The translations under genes were made by a program, and so were the position numbers. Of a DNA stretch of 7,102 nt, positions 1 through 6,790 are shown piece by piece; the stretch's first letter is position 1, and each line of letters begins with the position of its first letter. Origin of the DNA: an uncultured Aeromonadales bacterium (GTDB lineage Bacteria > Pseudomonadota > Gammaproteobacteria > Enterobacterales > Succinivibrionaceae); the NCBI GenBank assembly GCA_902796095.1, contig CADBNP010000272.1, positions 1 to 7,102 of the forward strand. The letters are read 5' to 3'. Below the pieces are notes generated by a model that did not search any database, was not told where the DNA came from, and worked only from the letters and a program-made list of their open reading frames with translations.

Positions 1-2987
1 TCAACGGCAGTTTTCTCTGTACCTTCGACAGAATTAACTCCGTCAGCTTCGGCTGTCTCCCCGTCCGTATTCACTTCAGATGCTTCAGCTGCAGTTTCAA
101 CAGCTTTGTTTTTGGCTGTTTTAGATGATTTTCTTGCAGTCTTTGGTCCTGCAGGTTCGGCAGCATTATCGTCTGTATTCGTATCGGAGACTTCAGCTGC
201 AGGTTCATCAGATTTGGCTTTGAATGCTCCGGCTGATTTTCTGACTGTCTTCGGCTTTACAGGTTCAGCGGCTGTTTCACCGCTTTTTGCTTCAGCAGCA
301 TCCCCGTCAGTTTTGACAGTCTCATCTGTAACAGCTTTTACAGTTTCGTCTGTACCCACTTTTGCTATTTCAGTTTCACCGGCGGCATCGACTGGTTTGC
401 TCTCAGAAACTTCTGCTGCAGTTTCAGTTTTTGGTGACTCCGCAGAATTTTCAGCAGACAGAATTACAGAAGTTTCTGCAGCAACAACTGACTCCTGTTC
501 TGCAGTCCCGTATGTACCGGAACCGGATGCGTTTTCATCCGCAGCAGTCAGGCTGATCTCAGAACGAACCTCTGAACCTGCTGTTTCAGCATTTTCTACC
601 ACATGAATTTCTTCATGAACTGGTGACTGTGCGGCACCGGCATCACCGTTCACCGAACTTTCTGCACTGCCTTCCGTACCACCGGCAGTTCCTTCAGATC
701 CTGTCGCTTCAGCATTGGTACCGGTGCCAGCATTGATGCCGTTCACCGGAGTCTGAACTTCAGCGTTCTTCTGCTCATTCCCTGCTGTACCGGAGCCGTC
801 AATTCTGTCCGGATCAGCAACCGGTTCAGAAGTCCTGTTTTCTGAAGCCGCATTAACATCTCTGCTCCCTTCAGACTGTACTTCAGTCTGATCCAAAGTG
901 GATCCGGCAGTCTCTGCTGCACCGGCATTATTCTGAAAATCTGAAACAGTGTTCTGAACTGAGGTATCAGGAACTTTACTTACGGCATTTTCAGCCCCCT
1001 GCACCTCGGCGCTGTCAGACTTCTGCTCCGGTGCTCCGTTACTGTCAGATGGCCGGATTGCAGCAATTTGTTCTGTGACGGCCATTTCGTTCTGCGGCAG
1101 CTGCTGTTCAGCAACACCAATGCTGTTCTGTGCTGGCTGCCGCGGAATAACAATACCAGGCGGATCAGGAACTTCAGGCTTAAATTCAGCCTCAGTAACC
1201 ATCGTAATATTGGAAATAAATCCCTCTTTTTTCGGCTGCGGTCTTCTTTCTCCATTCAGTCCGATAACCAGGAAATTACTGTCCCAGGGAATTTCTGCAG
1301 GATCAACCTCTTTGACCATTTCAGACATCTGACGCAGAATATCTTCCGAAGTAAGTTTCTGAGACTGAGAAGAACCGTGATTTGAAACATCAGAGGATGA
1401 AGCAGGCGAAGCGGAATAACCTTTATCAGACTGTGCTGACAGATTCTTTATATGATCCGGGAGAGTCAGTTTCTGAAGTCCGCCGGAAACCAGTTCATCG
1501 ATGTCGGATTTTGAACATCCCATGGAATCGGCACCGCCGGACTGAACAGCAGTCTGAACTCCATGAGTGCTTACCTGCTGAACATTCTGAAAGTGCTGTC
1601 CGGACTGATCTGCATTAAAAGACTCGGGACTGACCTGATTTAAATCATTCCGTTCCGGCTGTATCCGGGCAGACTGCTGAACCGGCTGCTGTTGCCTGGG
1701 AAAATTCCGGCTGTCTCCGGCTGACGGATCCTGGTTCTGAAAATTTACAGACTGGGGCTGATCAGCAGAGCCTCGTATCATATCCCTTACATTTCCGGCA
1801 GAACTTCTCAACTGAGATCCCGGATCCTGAGTTCTCTGAAATCCTCCGCCGGAAACAGCTGTGCCGGCGGAATTTCTTCCCCGGTTTGCCGATGAACCGC
1901 CGCCGGTAAATGCCAGCATTCTTATAAGAACCATGTCCATGGCAGTTCTGCCGGACGGTGCATAGATAAAATCCCTCTTGGCATTCAGCAGGATCTGATA
2001 GTAGAGCTGGAGCGTATCCAGCGGAAGACTGGCAGTAATATCTCTGAGATTCTCCATTTCATAGGTATAGACACAGGTGCCGCTGCCGCCGATAACGGAA
2101 AAAAGACTTGCCTGGTGAACCAGAGAAATCAGATCATCCAGCATGGTGAGATAATTAGGGGAAAATGCATCGATACTGTCCAGGATCCTGTACAGTTCAG
2201 CTCCCTTTTTGGAATAGACCGCCCTGATAAGATCGATGTACAGATTCCTGTCCATACGCCCCAGCATGGAAAGCAGATTTTCTCTCCTGAGATTGTCTCC
2301 GGAAAGAGCAACAGCCTGATCTGCAATTGAAAGAGAATCTCGCATACTGCCATTGCCTGCTTCAGCGATAAGTCTGATGGAATCCTCGTCGTAAGAAACC
2401 TTTTCCTGATCCAGAACCTTTTTCAGTTGAAATTCAATCTGCTCTCCGGTAAGAGCAAGAAGCTTCAGCTGAATGCAGCGTGATATGACAGTGGGCGGGA
2501 TTTTCTGGGGATCCGTTGTGGCCAGAATAAACTTGACATGCTCAGGCGGTTCCTCCAGCGTTTTAAGGAGAGCGTTGAAGCTGCCGGATGAAAGCATATG
2601 CACTTCGTCAATAAGATAAACCTTGTAGCGTCCTGCACTCGGTCTGTAGTTGACATTCTCCAGAATCGCCCTGGTATCCTCCACCTTTGTCCTGGAGGCG
2701 GCATCGATTTCAATAAGATCAACAAAACGGCCTTCATCAATGGCACGGCAGGTTTCACACTCGCAGCACGGACTGCTGCTGACTCCCTTCTCGCAGTTAA
2801 GTGCCTTGGCAAATATTCTTGCAAGAGTCGTCTTTCCCACACCTCTGGTACCGCTCAGCAGATATGCATGATGCAGTTTTCCTGAATCCAGAGAATTCAC
2901 AAGAGCGGAAAGCACCTCCTTCTGTCCCACCATTTCATCAAAACGGTGAGGACGGTACTTTCTTGCCAGAGCCAGATAATTACTCAT
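1..2987 (-). CDS. dnaX: DNA polymerase III subunit tau/gamma (DnaX), 3' end cut by window edge
   Basis: Clamp-loader ATPase and replisome organiser, acting in the cytoplasm. The frame is open without a stop from the ATG at 2985-2987 to the left edge (995 codons). The N-terminus MSNYLALARKYRP matches the E. coli start. Seen in order: Walker A GTRGVGKT (46-53), zinc cysteines C65, C74, C77 and C80, Walker B VYLIDEVH (about 123-130), sensor 1 ATTDP (156-160), arginine finger SRC (169-171), sensor 2 GSMRD (213-217), and the oligomerisation domain ending near LAF (358-360). After that comes only low-complexity sequence: Q/S/G-rich to about 560, a small island with IPWD (W568), then an E/A/T/S/V-rich tail. 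Residues 685-995 contain one Tyr, one Phe, no Trp and no Cys. E. coli tau is 643 residues, and its alpha-binding domain V should lie beyond the edge here. AGGAGG lies 11 bases before the ATG, and apt ends 31 bases upstream, so the two are probably co-transcribed. Confidence 0.97.
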   Translation of the reverse strand, partial: MSNYLALARKYRPHRFDEMVGQKEVLSALVNSLDSGKLHHAYLLSGTRGVGKTTLARIFAKALNCEKGVSSSPCCECETCRAIDEGRFVDLIEIDAASRTKVEDTRAILENVNYRPSAGRYKVYLIDEVHMLSSGSFNALLKTLEEPPEHVKFILATTDPQKIPPTVISRCIQLKLLALTGEQIEFQLKKVLDQEKVSYDEDSIRLIAEAGNGSMRDSLSIADQAVALSGDNLRRENLLSMLGRMDRNLYIDLIRAVYSKKGAELYRILDSIDAFSPNYLTMLDDLISLVHQASLFSVIGGSGTCVYTYEMENLRDITASLPLDTLQLYYQILLNAKRDFIYAPSGRTAMDMVLIRMLAFTGGGSSANRGRNSAGTAVSGGGFQRTQDPGSQLRSSAGNVRDMIRGSADQPQSVNFQNQDPSAGDSRNFPRQQQPVQQSARIQPERNDLNQVSPESFNADQSGQHFQNVQQVSTHGVQTAVQSGGADSMGCSKSDIDELVSGGLQKLTLPDHIKNLSAQSDKGYSASPASSSDVSNHGSSQSQKLTSEDILRQMSEMVKEVDPAEIPWDSNFLVIGLNGERRPQPKKEGFISNITMVTEAEFKPEVPDPPGIVIPRQPAQNSIGVAEQQLPQNEMAVTEQIAAIRPSDSNGAPEQKSDSAEVQGAENAVSKVPDTSVQNTVSDFQNNAGAAETAGSTLDQTEVQSEGSRDVNAASENRTSEPVADPDRIDGSGTAGNEQKNAEVQTPVNGINAGTGTNAEATGSEGTAGGTEGSAESSVNGDAGAAQSPVHEEIHVVENAETAGSEVRSEISLTAADENASGSGTYGTAEQESVVAAETSVILSAENSAESPKTETAAEVSESKPVDAAGETEIAKVGTDETVKAVTDETVKTDGDAAEAKSGETAAEPVKPKTVRKSAGAFKAKSDEPAAEVSDTNTDDNAAEPAGPKTARKSSKTAKNKAVETAAEASEVNTDGETAEADGVNSVEGTEKTAV
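57..272 (-). repeat. Two degenerate 108-bp tandem units inside dnaX (36-residue repeat)
   Basis: Read on the minus strand, DnaX residues 906-941 and 942-977 align without gaps at a period of 36 residues. Both begin AAEP, followed by PKT, a basic RKS stretch, lysines at matching positions, an AAE motif and an acidic NTD ending. By hand count about 75 of 108 bases agree. A weaker third unit (residues 978-995) runs to the window edge. Each unit has a basic half rich in K, R and P and an acidic half, unlike the purely acidic tail before it. Confidence 0.7.
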
Positions 2988-3018
2988 CAGGAACAGTTCC
3001 TCCTACTGAACAGCTGTT
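2988..3018 (-). promoter_or_regulatory. apt-dnaX spacer with dnaX ribosome binding site and overlapping hairpins
   Basis: The 31-base spacer holds AGGAGG, which sets the dnaX start. The perfect palindrome AACAGCTGTT (3009-3018) follows the apt stop directly. A second inverted repeat, AGGAAC-T-GTTCCT (2989-3001), uses the second half of the AGGAGG as its left arm. The first AACAG could alternatively pair with the last CTGTT, looping out the ribosome site, so two mutually exclusive folds can be drawn. Whether they affect translation is inference. Confidence 0.5.
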
Positions 3019-3564
3019 TTATTCACCTTCATAATCAATCAGAGAAAAAGTCTCAACCGATTTTTCCCTGAGTTTTTCTCTGCCCGGAAGATCTTTGAGA
3101 CAGATGACGAAACACGCTTCGGCAACCTCTGCACCGAGACCGCGTGCAAGATTCACCATGGCAAGAGCAGTTCCGCCGGTGGCAAGAAGATCATCAACGA
3201 TCAGAATCCGATCACCGGCCCTGACACTGTCTCTGTGACACTGGAGAATATTTGAACCGTATTCAAGCGTATATTCCTCGCTTACAGTTTCACGTGGAAG
3301 CTTGCCCGGTTTTCTGACCATGACAACGCCCGCATTGATCCTGCTGGCCAGTGCCGCCCCGAAAATAAATCCTCTTGCCTCAGCAGCCATGATTTTGTTA
3401 TAGCCACTGCCTGAAAACCTTTCGGCCAGTGCGGTAACAGCAAGATTAAACGCTCTGGCATCCTCCACAAGAGACGTTATATCACGGAATATAATCCCCT
3501 TCTTCGGAAAGTCAGGTATGGATTTTACCGAACCTACCAGATACTCGTAATCTTCTTTGTTCAT
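3019..3564 (-). CDS. apt: Adenine phosphoribosyltransferase
   Basis: Converts adenine plus phosphoribosyl pyrophosphate to AMP and pyrophosphate in the cytoplasm (purine salvage). The 181-residue product has the normal family length. Seen: the N-terminal IPDFPKKGIIFRDIT block (about 16-30), AAEARGFIFGAALA (60-73), the RKPGKLP loop (84-90), and the PRPP-binding motif ILIVDDLLATGGTA (120-133) with adjacent aspartates D124 and D125. The ATG at 3562-3564 is preceded by GGTGA at a spacing of four bases, which supports this start. It lies 31 bases upstream of dnaX on the same strand, the order seen in E. coli, so apt is probably the first gene of the operon. Nothing looks truncated or unusual. Confidence 0.97.
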   Translation of the reverse strand: MNKEDYEYLVGSVKSIPDFPKKGIIFRDITSLVEDARAFNLAVTALAERFSGSGYNKIMAAEARGFIFGAALASRINAGVVMVRKPGKLPRETVSEEYTLEYGSNILQCHRDSVRAGDRILIVDDLLATGGTALAMVNLARGLGAEVAEACFVICLKDLPGREKLREKSVETFSLIDYEGE

Positions 3565-4106
3565 AATGTCACCAGTCTTACATAAAAAAACACATCAGTC
3601 CCTTAACTCACGGCAGCAGTTGCGTGCAACATGCCGGTTAAAGATATCAGGAGCAAATGCCACACCGGACTTATTCTATCATACTGAAGCATCATCGTTA
3701 TGAATTCTTTGCAGCGGTGTGAAACAGGATCCCCGCTGTACAGAAACTGACATTTCAGATCGGCGAAGTTTCATTTCAGTTCTCTGCTGTAGTCCGCCGG
3801 GAACCTCGGATTTCAGCAGCAAACAGCATCAGGAAGAAGAACTGAACACAAATACAAAAGCATGTACATAAATCACAAAACATGGAATCATGAACATAGC
3901 TGCAGCCGGAGACCGGAATGACCCGTTTCAACAATGTATGGATTCTGAAAAAATCCGAAGATCACGGTTTGTTTCGGTTATGCTCCGGATATGTGGCAGA
4001 TATGCCGGTTCTTCTGTATCATCATAACAGACGTTAATCAAATCATGATGTTTGGCATGAGACCGGCATCGCCGGTTCTGCAGTGAACGTGATACGGGAG
4101 GTGAAA
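3565..4106. other. Divergent intergenic region between apt and the zinc-ribbon gene
   Basis: No credible gene was found on either strand. It should hold the promoters of both divergent genes, but no strong sigma-70 pair stands out. The best box for apt is a minus-strand TAGAAT at 3673-3678 (five of six matches to TATAAT) without a good -35. Small structures seen: GTTGC-GT-GCAAC near 3619-3630, GGATT/AATCC at 3940-3944 and 3952-3956, and the CATTTCAG octamer twice between 3751 and 3780. The stretch 3840-3895 is locally A-rich. No riboswitch was recognised. Confidence 0.6.
4062..4076 (+). other. Short GC-rich hairpin upstream of the zinc-ribbon gene
   Basis: ACCGGC-ATC-GCCGGT is a perfect six-base-pair stem with a three-base loop. 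It lies about 20 bases before the GGGAGGTG ribosome site of the next gene. There is no T-run after it, so it does not look like an intrinsic terminator. It would lie in the 5' leader or act as an operator-like site; its role is unknown. Confidence 0.35.
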
Positions 4107-5336
4107 ATGAAATGTCCGAAATGTAAAGCTGAACTCTCAGACGAAAGAGCCACCTTCTGCACCTACTGCGGAGCAATGTTTGATGCGCAGGTTCAGTCAG
4201 AACCGTCGGCAGCAGATATTCCTGCTAATTCTGAATCAGTCCCAAAACAGGAATCTTCTCAGAAAACAGCTGAGAGACAGAATCGCGTAAATCTTGATAA
4301 AACAAAAGATCCGGAAAACAGAAACCGGAAAGATGCACCGGGGAAAATGCCTGCAGGAACAGGCGGTGAGGCGTCTGATCCGGCACCTTCCGAAACAGGT
4401 ACTGACATATCGAATGTTCTGAACAGAACAGGAACGACAATCACCGTAACCCTTCTCTTCTTTTTTGGTCTGACAGTTCCTGTTGTCAATCTGCTGATTA
4501 CTATCGCAATCATATTTCTTTCCTTCAGGGCACCCCGGCTGTTCTCTGACATGAAGCAGGTTTTTGACCGTCGCAATGAAACAGAGCACGCTGAATTCGT
4601 AAAAGACACCGGTAATAAATTCAAAATCATCCGGATGTTTATTTTCTATTCGATCATTATTCTCGTTCTTTTCGCTCTGGAATTCGCCTTTGAAATAAAC
4701 AGCCCCGTATTCAGTCTGCTGATGGGAGTATTCCTGCTGCCGTATATACCACTTGCCCTGTACCCTTTTTACCTGATGGCTGTATGTTTTTTCCGTCTTT
4801 TTACACTCAGAAAAGCACTCACACAGCTGGCATCATCCGAAAATCTTATAACTCCGGAGGATAATACCGTTCTTACAGTTATCGGAACCATAATACTGGC
4901 TGTGACCTTCATGATACAGGCAGCAAGTATCCTGGTTTCTGTAGCGCTGTTTACCCTCAGTTCTCCAGATCCAAAAGCAGTGGAAGAGTACAGAAAGGTT
5001 TCCGATTTTGCCATGGAGGTCCGGCAGCAGGTGGAGCTGTGCATAAAGGATGTGGGTGAGAGCGGCATGAACAGATTCTGCAACCTGGGTTACAGCGCAG
5101 ATCCTGAAATCGGACAGAAGGGATGGGATTTAAGCTACTTCAGAAAAAATGATGCCGTCGGGCAGATCTTTATTTCAAAGGGAGTAATCGATATCAGGGC
5201 TGTTGAAGAAAAGGGACTTGGCGGAGCTAGCTACGTTATGGAACCGGAAATCAGAGGAAACAGGATAAACTGGATCCTGAGCGACAGATCAACATGTCTT
5301 GAAAGACTTCTGTGCAAAAAAGAAGAGGAAAAGTAG
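4107..5336 (+). CDS. Zinc-ribbon multipass membrane protein with pilin-like periplasmic C-terminal domain
   Basis: A 409-residue protein of unknown role. Seen: an N-terminal zinc ribbon CPKC...CTYC (C3, C6, C18, C21); a polar, probably disordered linker (about 25-108); hydrophobic segments at about 112-140, 177-196, 201-229 and 254-284; basic loops at 141-176 and 230-253 that should be cytoplasmic; and a soluble C-terminus (290-403). The last membrane helix runs into an amphipathic helix, then C312 and C325, a VGQIFISKGVIDI strand, LGGASYVMEP, INWIL (W389) and a closing C397-x5-C403. This order matches the globular half of type IV pilins, including the end pattern I-x-W...STC...C. With the zinc ribbon in the cytoplasm, the C-terminus would be periplasmic, where disulfides can form. 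The ATG at 4107 has GGGAGGTG three bases upstream and is preferred over an in-frame GTG at 4083. There is no prepilin signal. The domain call is by pattern only. Confidence 0.8.
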   Translation: MKCPKCKAELSDERATFCTYCGAMFDAQVQSEPSAADIPANSESVPKQESSQKTAERQNRVNLDKTKDPENRNRKDAPGKMPAGTGGEASDPAPSETGTDISNVLNRTGTTITVTLLFFFGLTVPVVNLLITIAIIFLSFRAPRLFSDMKQVFDRRNETEHAEFVKDTGNKFKIIRMFIFYSIIILVLFALEFAFEINSPVFSLLMGVFLLPYIPLALYPFYLMAVCFFRLFTLRKALTQLASSENLITPEDNTVLTVIGTIILAVTFMIQAASILVSVALFTLSSPDPKAVEEYRKVSDFAMEVRQQVELCIKDVGESGMNRFCNLGYSADPEIGQKGWDLSYFRKNDAVGQIFISKGVIDIRAVEEKGLGGASYVMEPEIRGNRINWILSDRSTCLERLLCKKEEEK

Positions 5337-5487
5337 AAAAGCTGAGCAGATCGGTTCACCGCCGGAAACAGCGGATATCTGAAAAAAAAAGACTGGGACG
5401 AGCGGGACACAGCCAGATATTTCTTCCGATTTTCCGGTTTCTTGCACCACTGTCCAAAAACGCTTAAAATATGTCCGGAGGCTCAAT
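5337..5487 (+). other. Spacer before folE with a nested stem and A-run
   Basis: CAGAT (5347-5351) pairs with ATCTG (5377-5381), enclosing CCGC/GCGG. The stem is followed on the plus strand by nine A residues (5382-5390). The A-run is on the wrong strand for a plus-strand intrinsic terminator, so this is not called as one. The folE ribosome site GGAGG lies at 5477-5481, six bases before the ATG. Confidence 0.4.
5442..5470 (+). promoter_or_regulatory. Candidate sigma-70 promoter before folE
   Basis: TTGCAC (5442-5447) and TAAAAT (5465-5470) are separated by 17 bases. The -10 matches five of six consensus positions and the -35 three of six. Against it, the expected start point near 5477 falls on the folE ribosome site GGAGG, giving an almost leaderless transcript. 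It is therefore only a weak candidate. Confidence 0.25.
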
Positions 5488-6135
5488 ATGGCACTGACAG
5501 AAGATGCAATTAAGGTAAGAGACGCCCTGGTAAAAAAGGGACTTGAAACGCCGTTTTCCAATAACGGGATCCCCGGTTCCGAGAAGAAGGCGATGATAGC
5601 ATCCCACATATCGGAAATCATGACGATCCTGGGACTTGATATCACTGACGATTCTCTTGTCGGCACGCCGAAACGTATAGCAAAAATGTACGTCAATGAG
5701 ATTTTTTCCGGACTGGACTATGAAAACTTTCCGAAAATAACCCTCATAGAAAACAAGATGCACCTTGATGAAATGGTTAAGGTTCAGGATATTACCGTAA
5801 CCTCCACCTGTGAGCACCACTTTGTAGTCATCGACGGTACCGCCAAGGTTGCCTACATGCCAAAGAACAAAATCATCGGTCTTTCAAAAATAAACAGAAT
5901 TGTCCAGTTTTTTGCCAAAAGACCACAGGTTCAGGAGCGGCTTACCCAGCAGATCCTGGTAGCACTCCAGACGCTTCTTGAAACAGACAGTGTGGCTGTG
6001 ACCATCACTGCAACCCACTACTGTGTAAAATCAAGAGGTGTAAAGGACGCATCCTCATCAACCACCACAACAGCCCTGGGCGGATATTTCAAGACAAATC
6101 CTGCATCCCGCCATGAATTTCTAACTGATGACTGA
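5488..6135 (+). CDS. folE: GTP cyclohydrolase I (FolE, type IA)
   Basis: Converts GTP to 7,8-dihydroneopterin triphosphate plus formate, the first step of folate/pterin synthesis, as a cytoplasmic homodecamer. The 215-residue product is about the length of E. coli FolE and nearly collinear with it. Shared stretches include TPKRIAKMYVNEIFSGLDY (60-78), ITVTSTCEHHF (102-112), GLSKINRIVQFFAKRPQVQE (131-150), HYCVKSRG (177-184) and STTTTALGG (191-199). Zinc ligands by family knowledge are C108, H111 and C179, with H110 matching the catalytic histidine. The ATG is supported by GGAGG six bases upstream and by the N-terminal match to E. coli. It follows the zinc-ribbon gene by 151 bases on the same strand, with no obvious functional link. 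A strong stem-loop straddles its stop codon. The coding sequence looks intact. Confidence 0.98.
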   Translation: MALTEDAIKVRDALVKKGLETPFSNNGIPGSEKKAMIASHISEIMTILGLDITDDSLVGTPKRIAKMYVNEIFSGLDYENFPKITLIENKMHLDEMVKVQDITVTSTCEHHFVVIDGTAKVAYMPKNKIIGLSKINRIVQFFAKRPQVQERLTQQILVALQTLLETDSVAVTITATHYCVKSRGVKDASSSTTTTALGGYFKTNPASRHEFLTDD

Positions 6136-6155
6136 GAACGGTTTCTTCAGTCATC
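6127..6155. terminator. Strong stem-loop between convergent genes, over the folE stop codon
   Basis: GATGACTGA (6127-6135) and TCAGTCATC (6147-6155) form nine perfect pairs. After one bulged T, three further pairs (GAA/TTC) close a CGGT tetraloop. The left arm includes the folE TGA, and the right arm includes the stop (6151-6153) of the decayed minus-strand frame. There is no T-run on either side, so it may be a transcript 3'-end stabiliser or a bidirectional terminator lacking a U-tract. Confidence 0.45.
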
Positions 6156-6418
6156 CCGTCAGGCAGCTGCCGAATATCTTCTGATCAGCCGGCAGCCTGC
6201 TGTACCGGCACATTTTCATTTCAGCCGGTTCGACTATCCGCAGACGTCAACCTTACGCACCGTTTCAATGACCGGAAGTCTTTTTGCCGTTGATTTCCGT
6301 ATGATCCGTCAATGTCAATCAGAACAAGAACCGGAGCAGGTCAAACAGTTTCCGCAAACTGAAGCATCAGTTCATTAGCCACGCCAACCTGCTCAATATA
6401 TCTACAGCATTCTCAAGT
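6151..6418 (-). pseudogene. Decayed reading frame continuing from the 79-codon ORF
   Basis: No family recognised. Protein-like blocks occur in changing minus-strand frames: ELENAVDI (about 6397-6420), IEQVGVANELMLQFAETV (about 6344-6398), a TGA at 6341-6343, PAPVLVLIDIDGSYG (6296-6340), KSTAKRLPVIETVRKVDVCG (about 6238-6296), and IVEPAEMKMCRYSRL (6193-6237) on to a TGA at 6151-6153. Each junction is repaired by restoring one base: GATAT-ATT gives DII, TACGG-AAA gives YGK, TGCGG-ATA gives CGI. The first step, from the preceding ORF, needs one base removed or two added. Three junctions of the same kind plus one stop fit a dead gene better than chance. The stretch also contains palindromes GGCAGCTGCC (6162-6171) and CTGATCAG (6181-6188), and a hairpin at 6188-6209. 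Sequencing indels are an alternative, though the neighbouring genes are clean. Confidence 0.4.
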
Positions 6419-6658
6419 TCATACATCCTTTATCTGATCGTAATCCGCCGGGATAATCTCAATACGCACAACCTGTTTAACAAAATTTGTTGTAACCTTG
6501 CTCACCCTGTAGCCTGCGTACAAATCCGTATGCTCTACGACATACTGTACAGCATAGATATCATTAAAGACCTTTGCATCAATCTGCCATGTTTTGTCAA
6601 TTACAACCGTTTTCATACATGGCGTTATATTAAATAAATCTTGAAATGGTATTGACAT
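6419..6658 (-). CDS. Unrecognised 79-residue protein, possibly the N-terminal fragment of a broken gene
   Basis: No family recognised. The product begins MSIPFQDLFNITPCMKTVV and ends ADYDQIKDV. It has no signal peptide or membrane segment and a mixed alpha/beta look, with hydrophobic strand-like stretches such as AVQYVVEH and QVVRIEIIPA. The ATG at 6656-6658 is preceded by GGAG at a spacing of eight bases. A second ATG at residue 15 would give 65 residues. A perfect TATAAT lies upstream on the minus strand near 6704-6709, but without a clear -35 and inside an A+T palindrome, so it is weak evidence. Downstream, protein-like blocks continue in shifted frames, which suggests this ORF is the surviving start of a longer gene rather than a complete small protein. 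It converges on folE. Confidence 0.5.
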   Translation of the reverse strand: MSIPFQDLFNITPCMKTVVIDKTWQIDAKVFNDIYAVQYVVEHTDLYAGYRVSKVTTNFVKQVVRIEIIPADYDQIKDV

Positions 6659-6790
6659 TACCCGAACTCCATTAAACTTTGCTAACTGTACTTGTATTTA
6701 TAATTATAATTATTTTAACACTTTCCGATCTTTTGCATATACCTGATCTCAAGGACAATTTTAACGATCTGATCAGTCAATTGATTGATT

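Noticed and set aside
120..136. TARKS motif in the DnaX tail matching histone H3 residues around Lys9
   Set aside because: A five-residue match in a lysine-, serine- and alanine-rich low-complexity stretch is expected by chance.
106..606. A 166-codon plus-strand ORF rich in S, A, V and F opposite dnaX
   Set aside because: It is the antisense shadow of the E/A/T/S-rich DnaX tail. GAA, GCT and ACT codons read as TTC, AGC and AGT, which keeps the opposite frame open. It has no ribosome site or recognisable domain.
4083..4106. Eight-residue N-terminal extension of the zinc-ribbon protein from a GTG at 4083
   Set aside because: GGGAGGTG at 4096-4103 sits just before the ATG at 4107, and the zinc ribbon CPKC starts right after that Met, as is usual for the family.
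3928..4176. 82-codon minus-strand ORF overlapping the start of the zinc-ribbon gene
   Set aside because: It covers the zinc-ribbon coding start and its ribosome site in antisense, has an arginine-rich random-looking sequence, and has no ribosome site of its own.
6241..6249. AGACGTC resembling half of a MetJ box near folE
   Set aside because: It is a single copy downstream of folE and inside the decayed minus-strand frame. MetJ sites occur as tandem copies at promoters, and none was seen upstream of folE.
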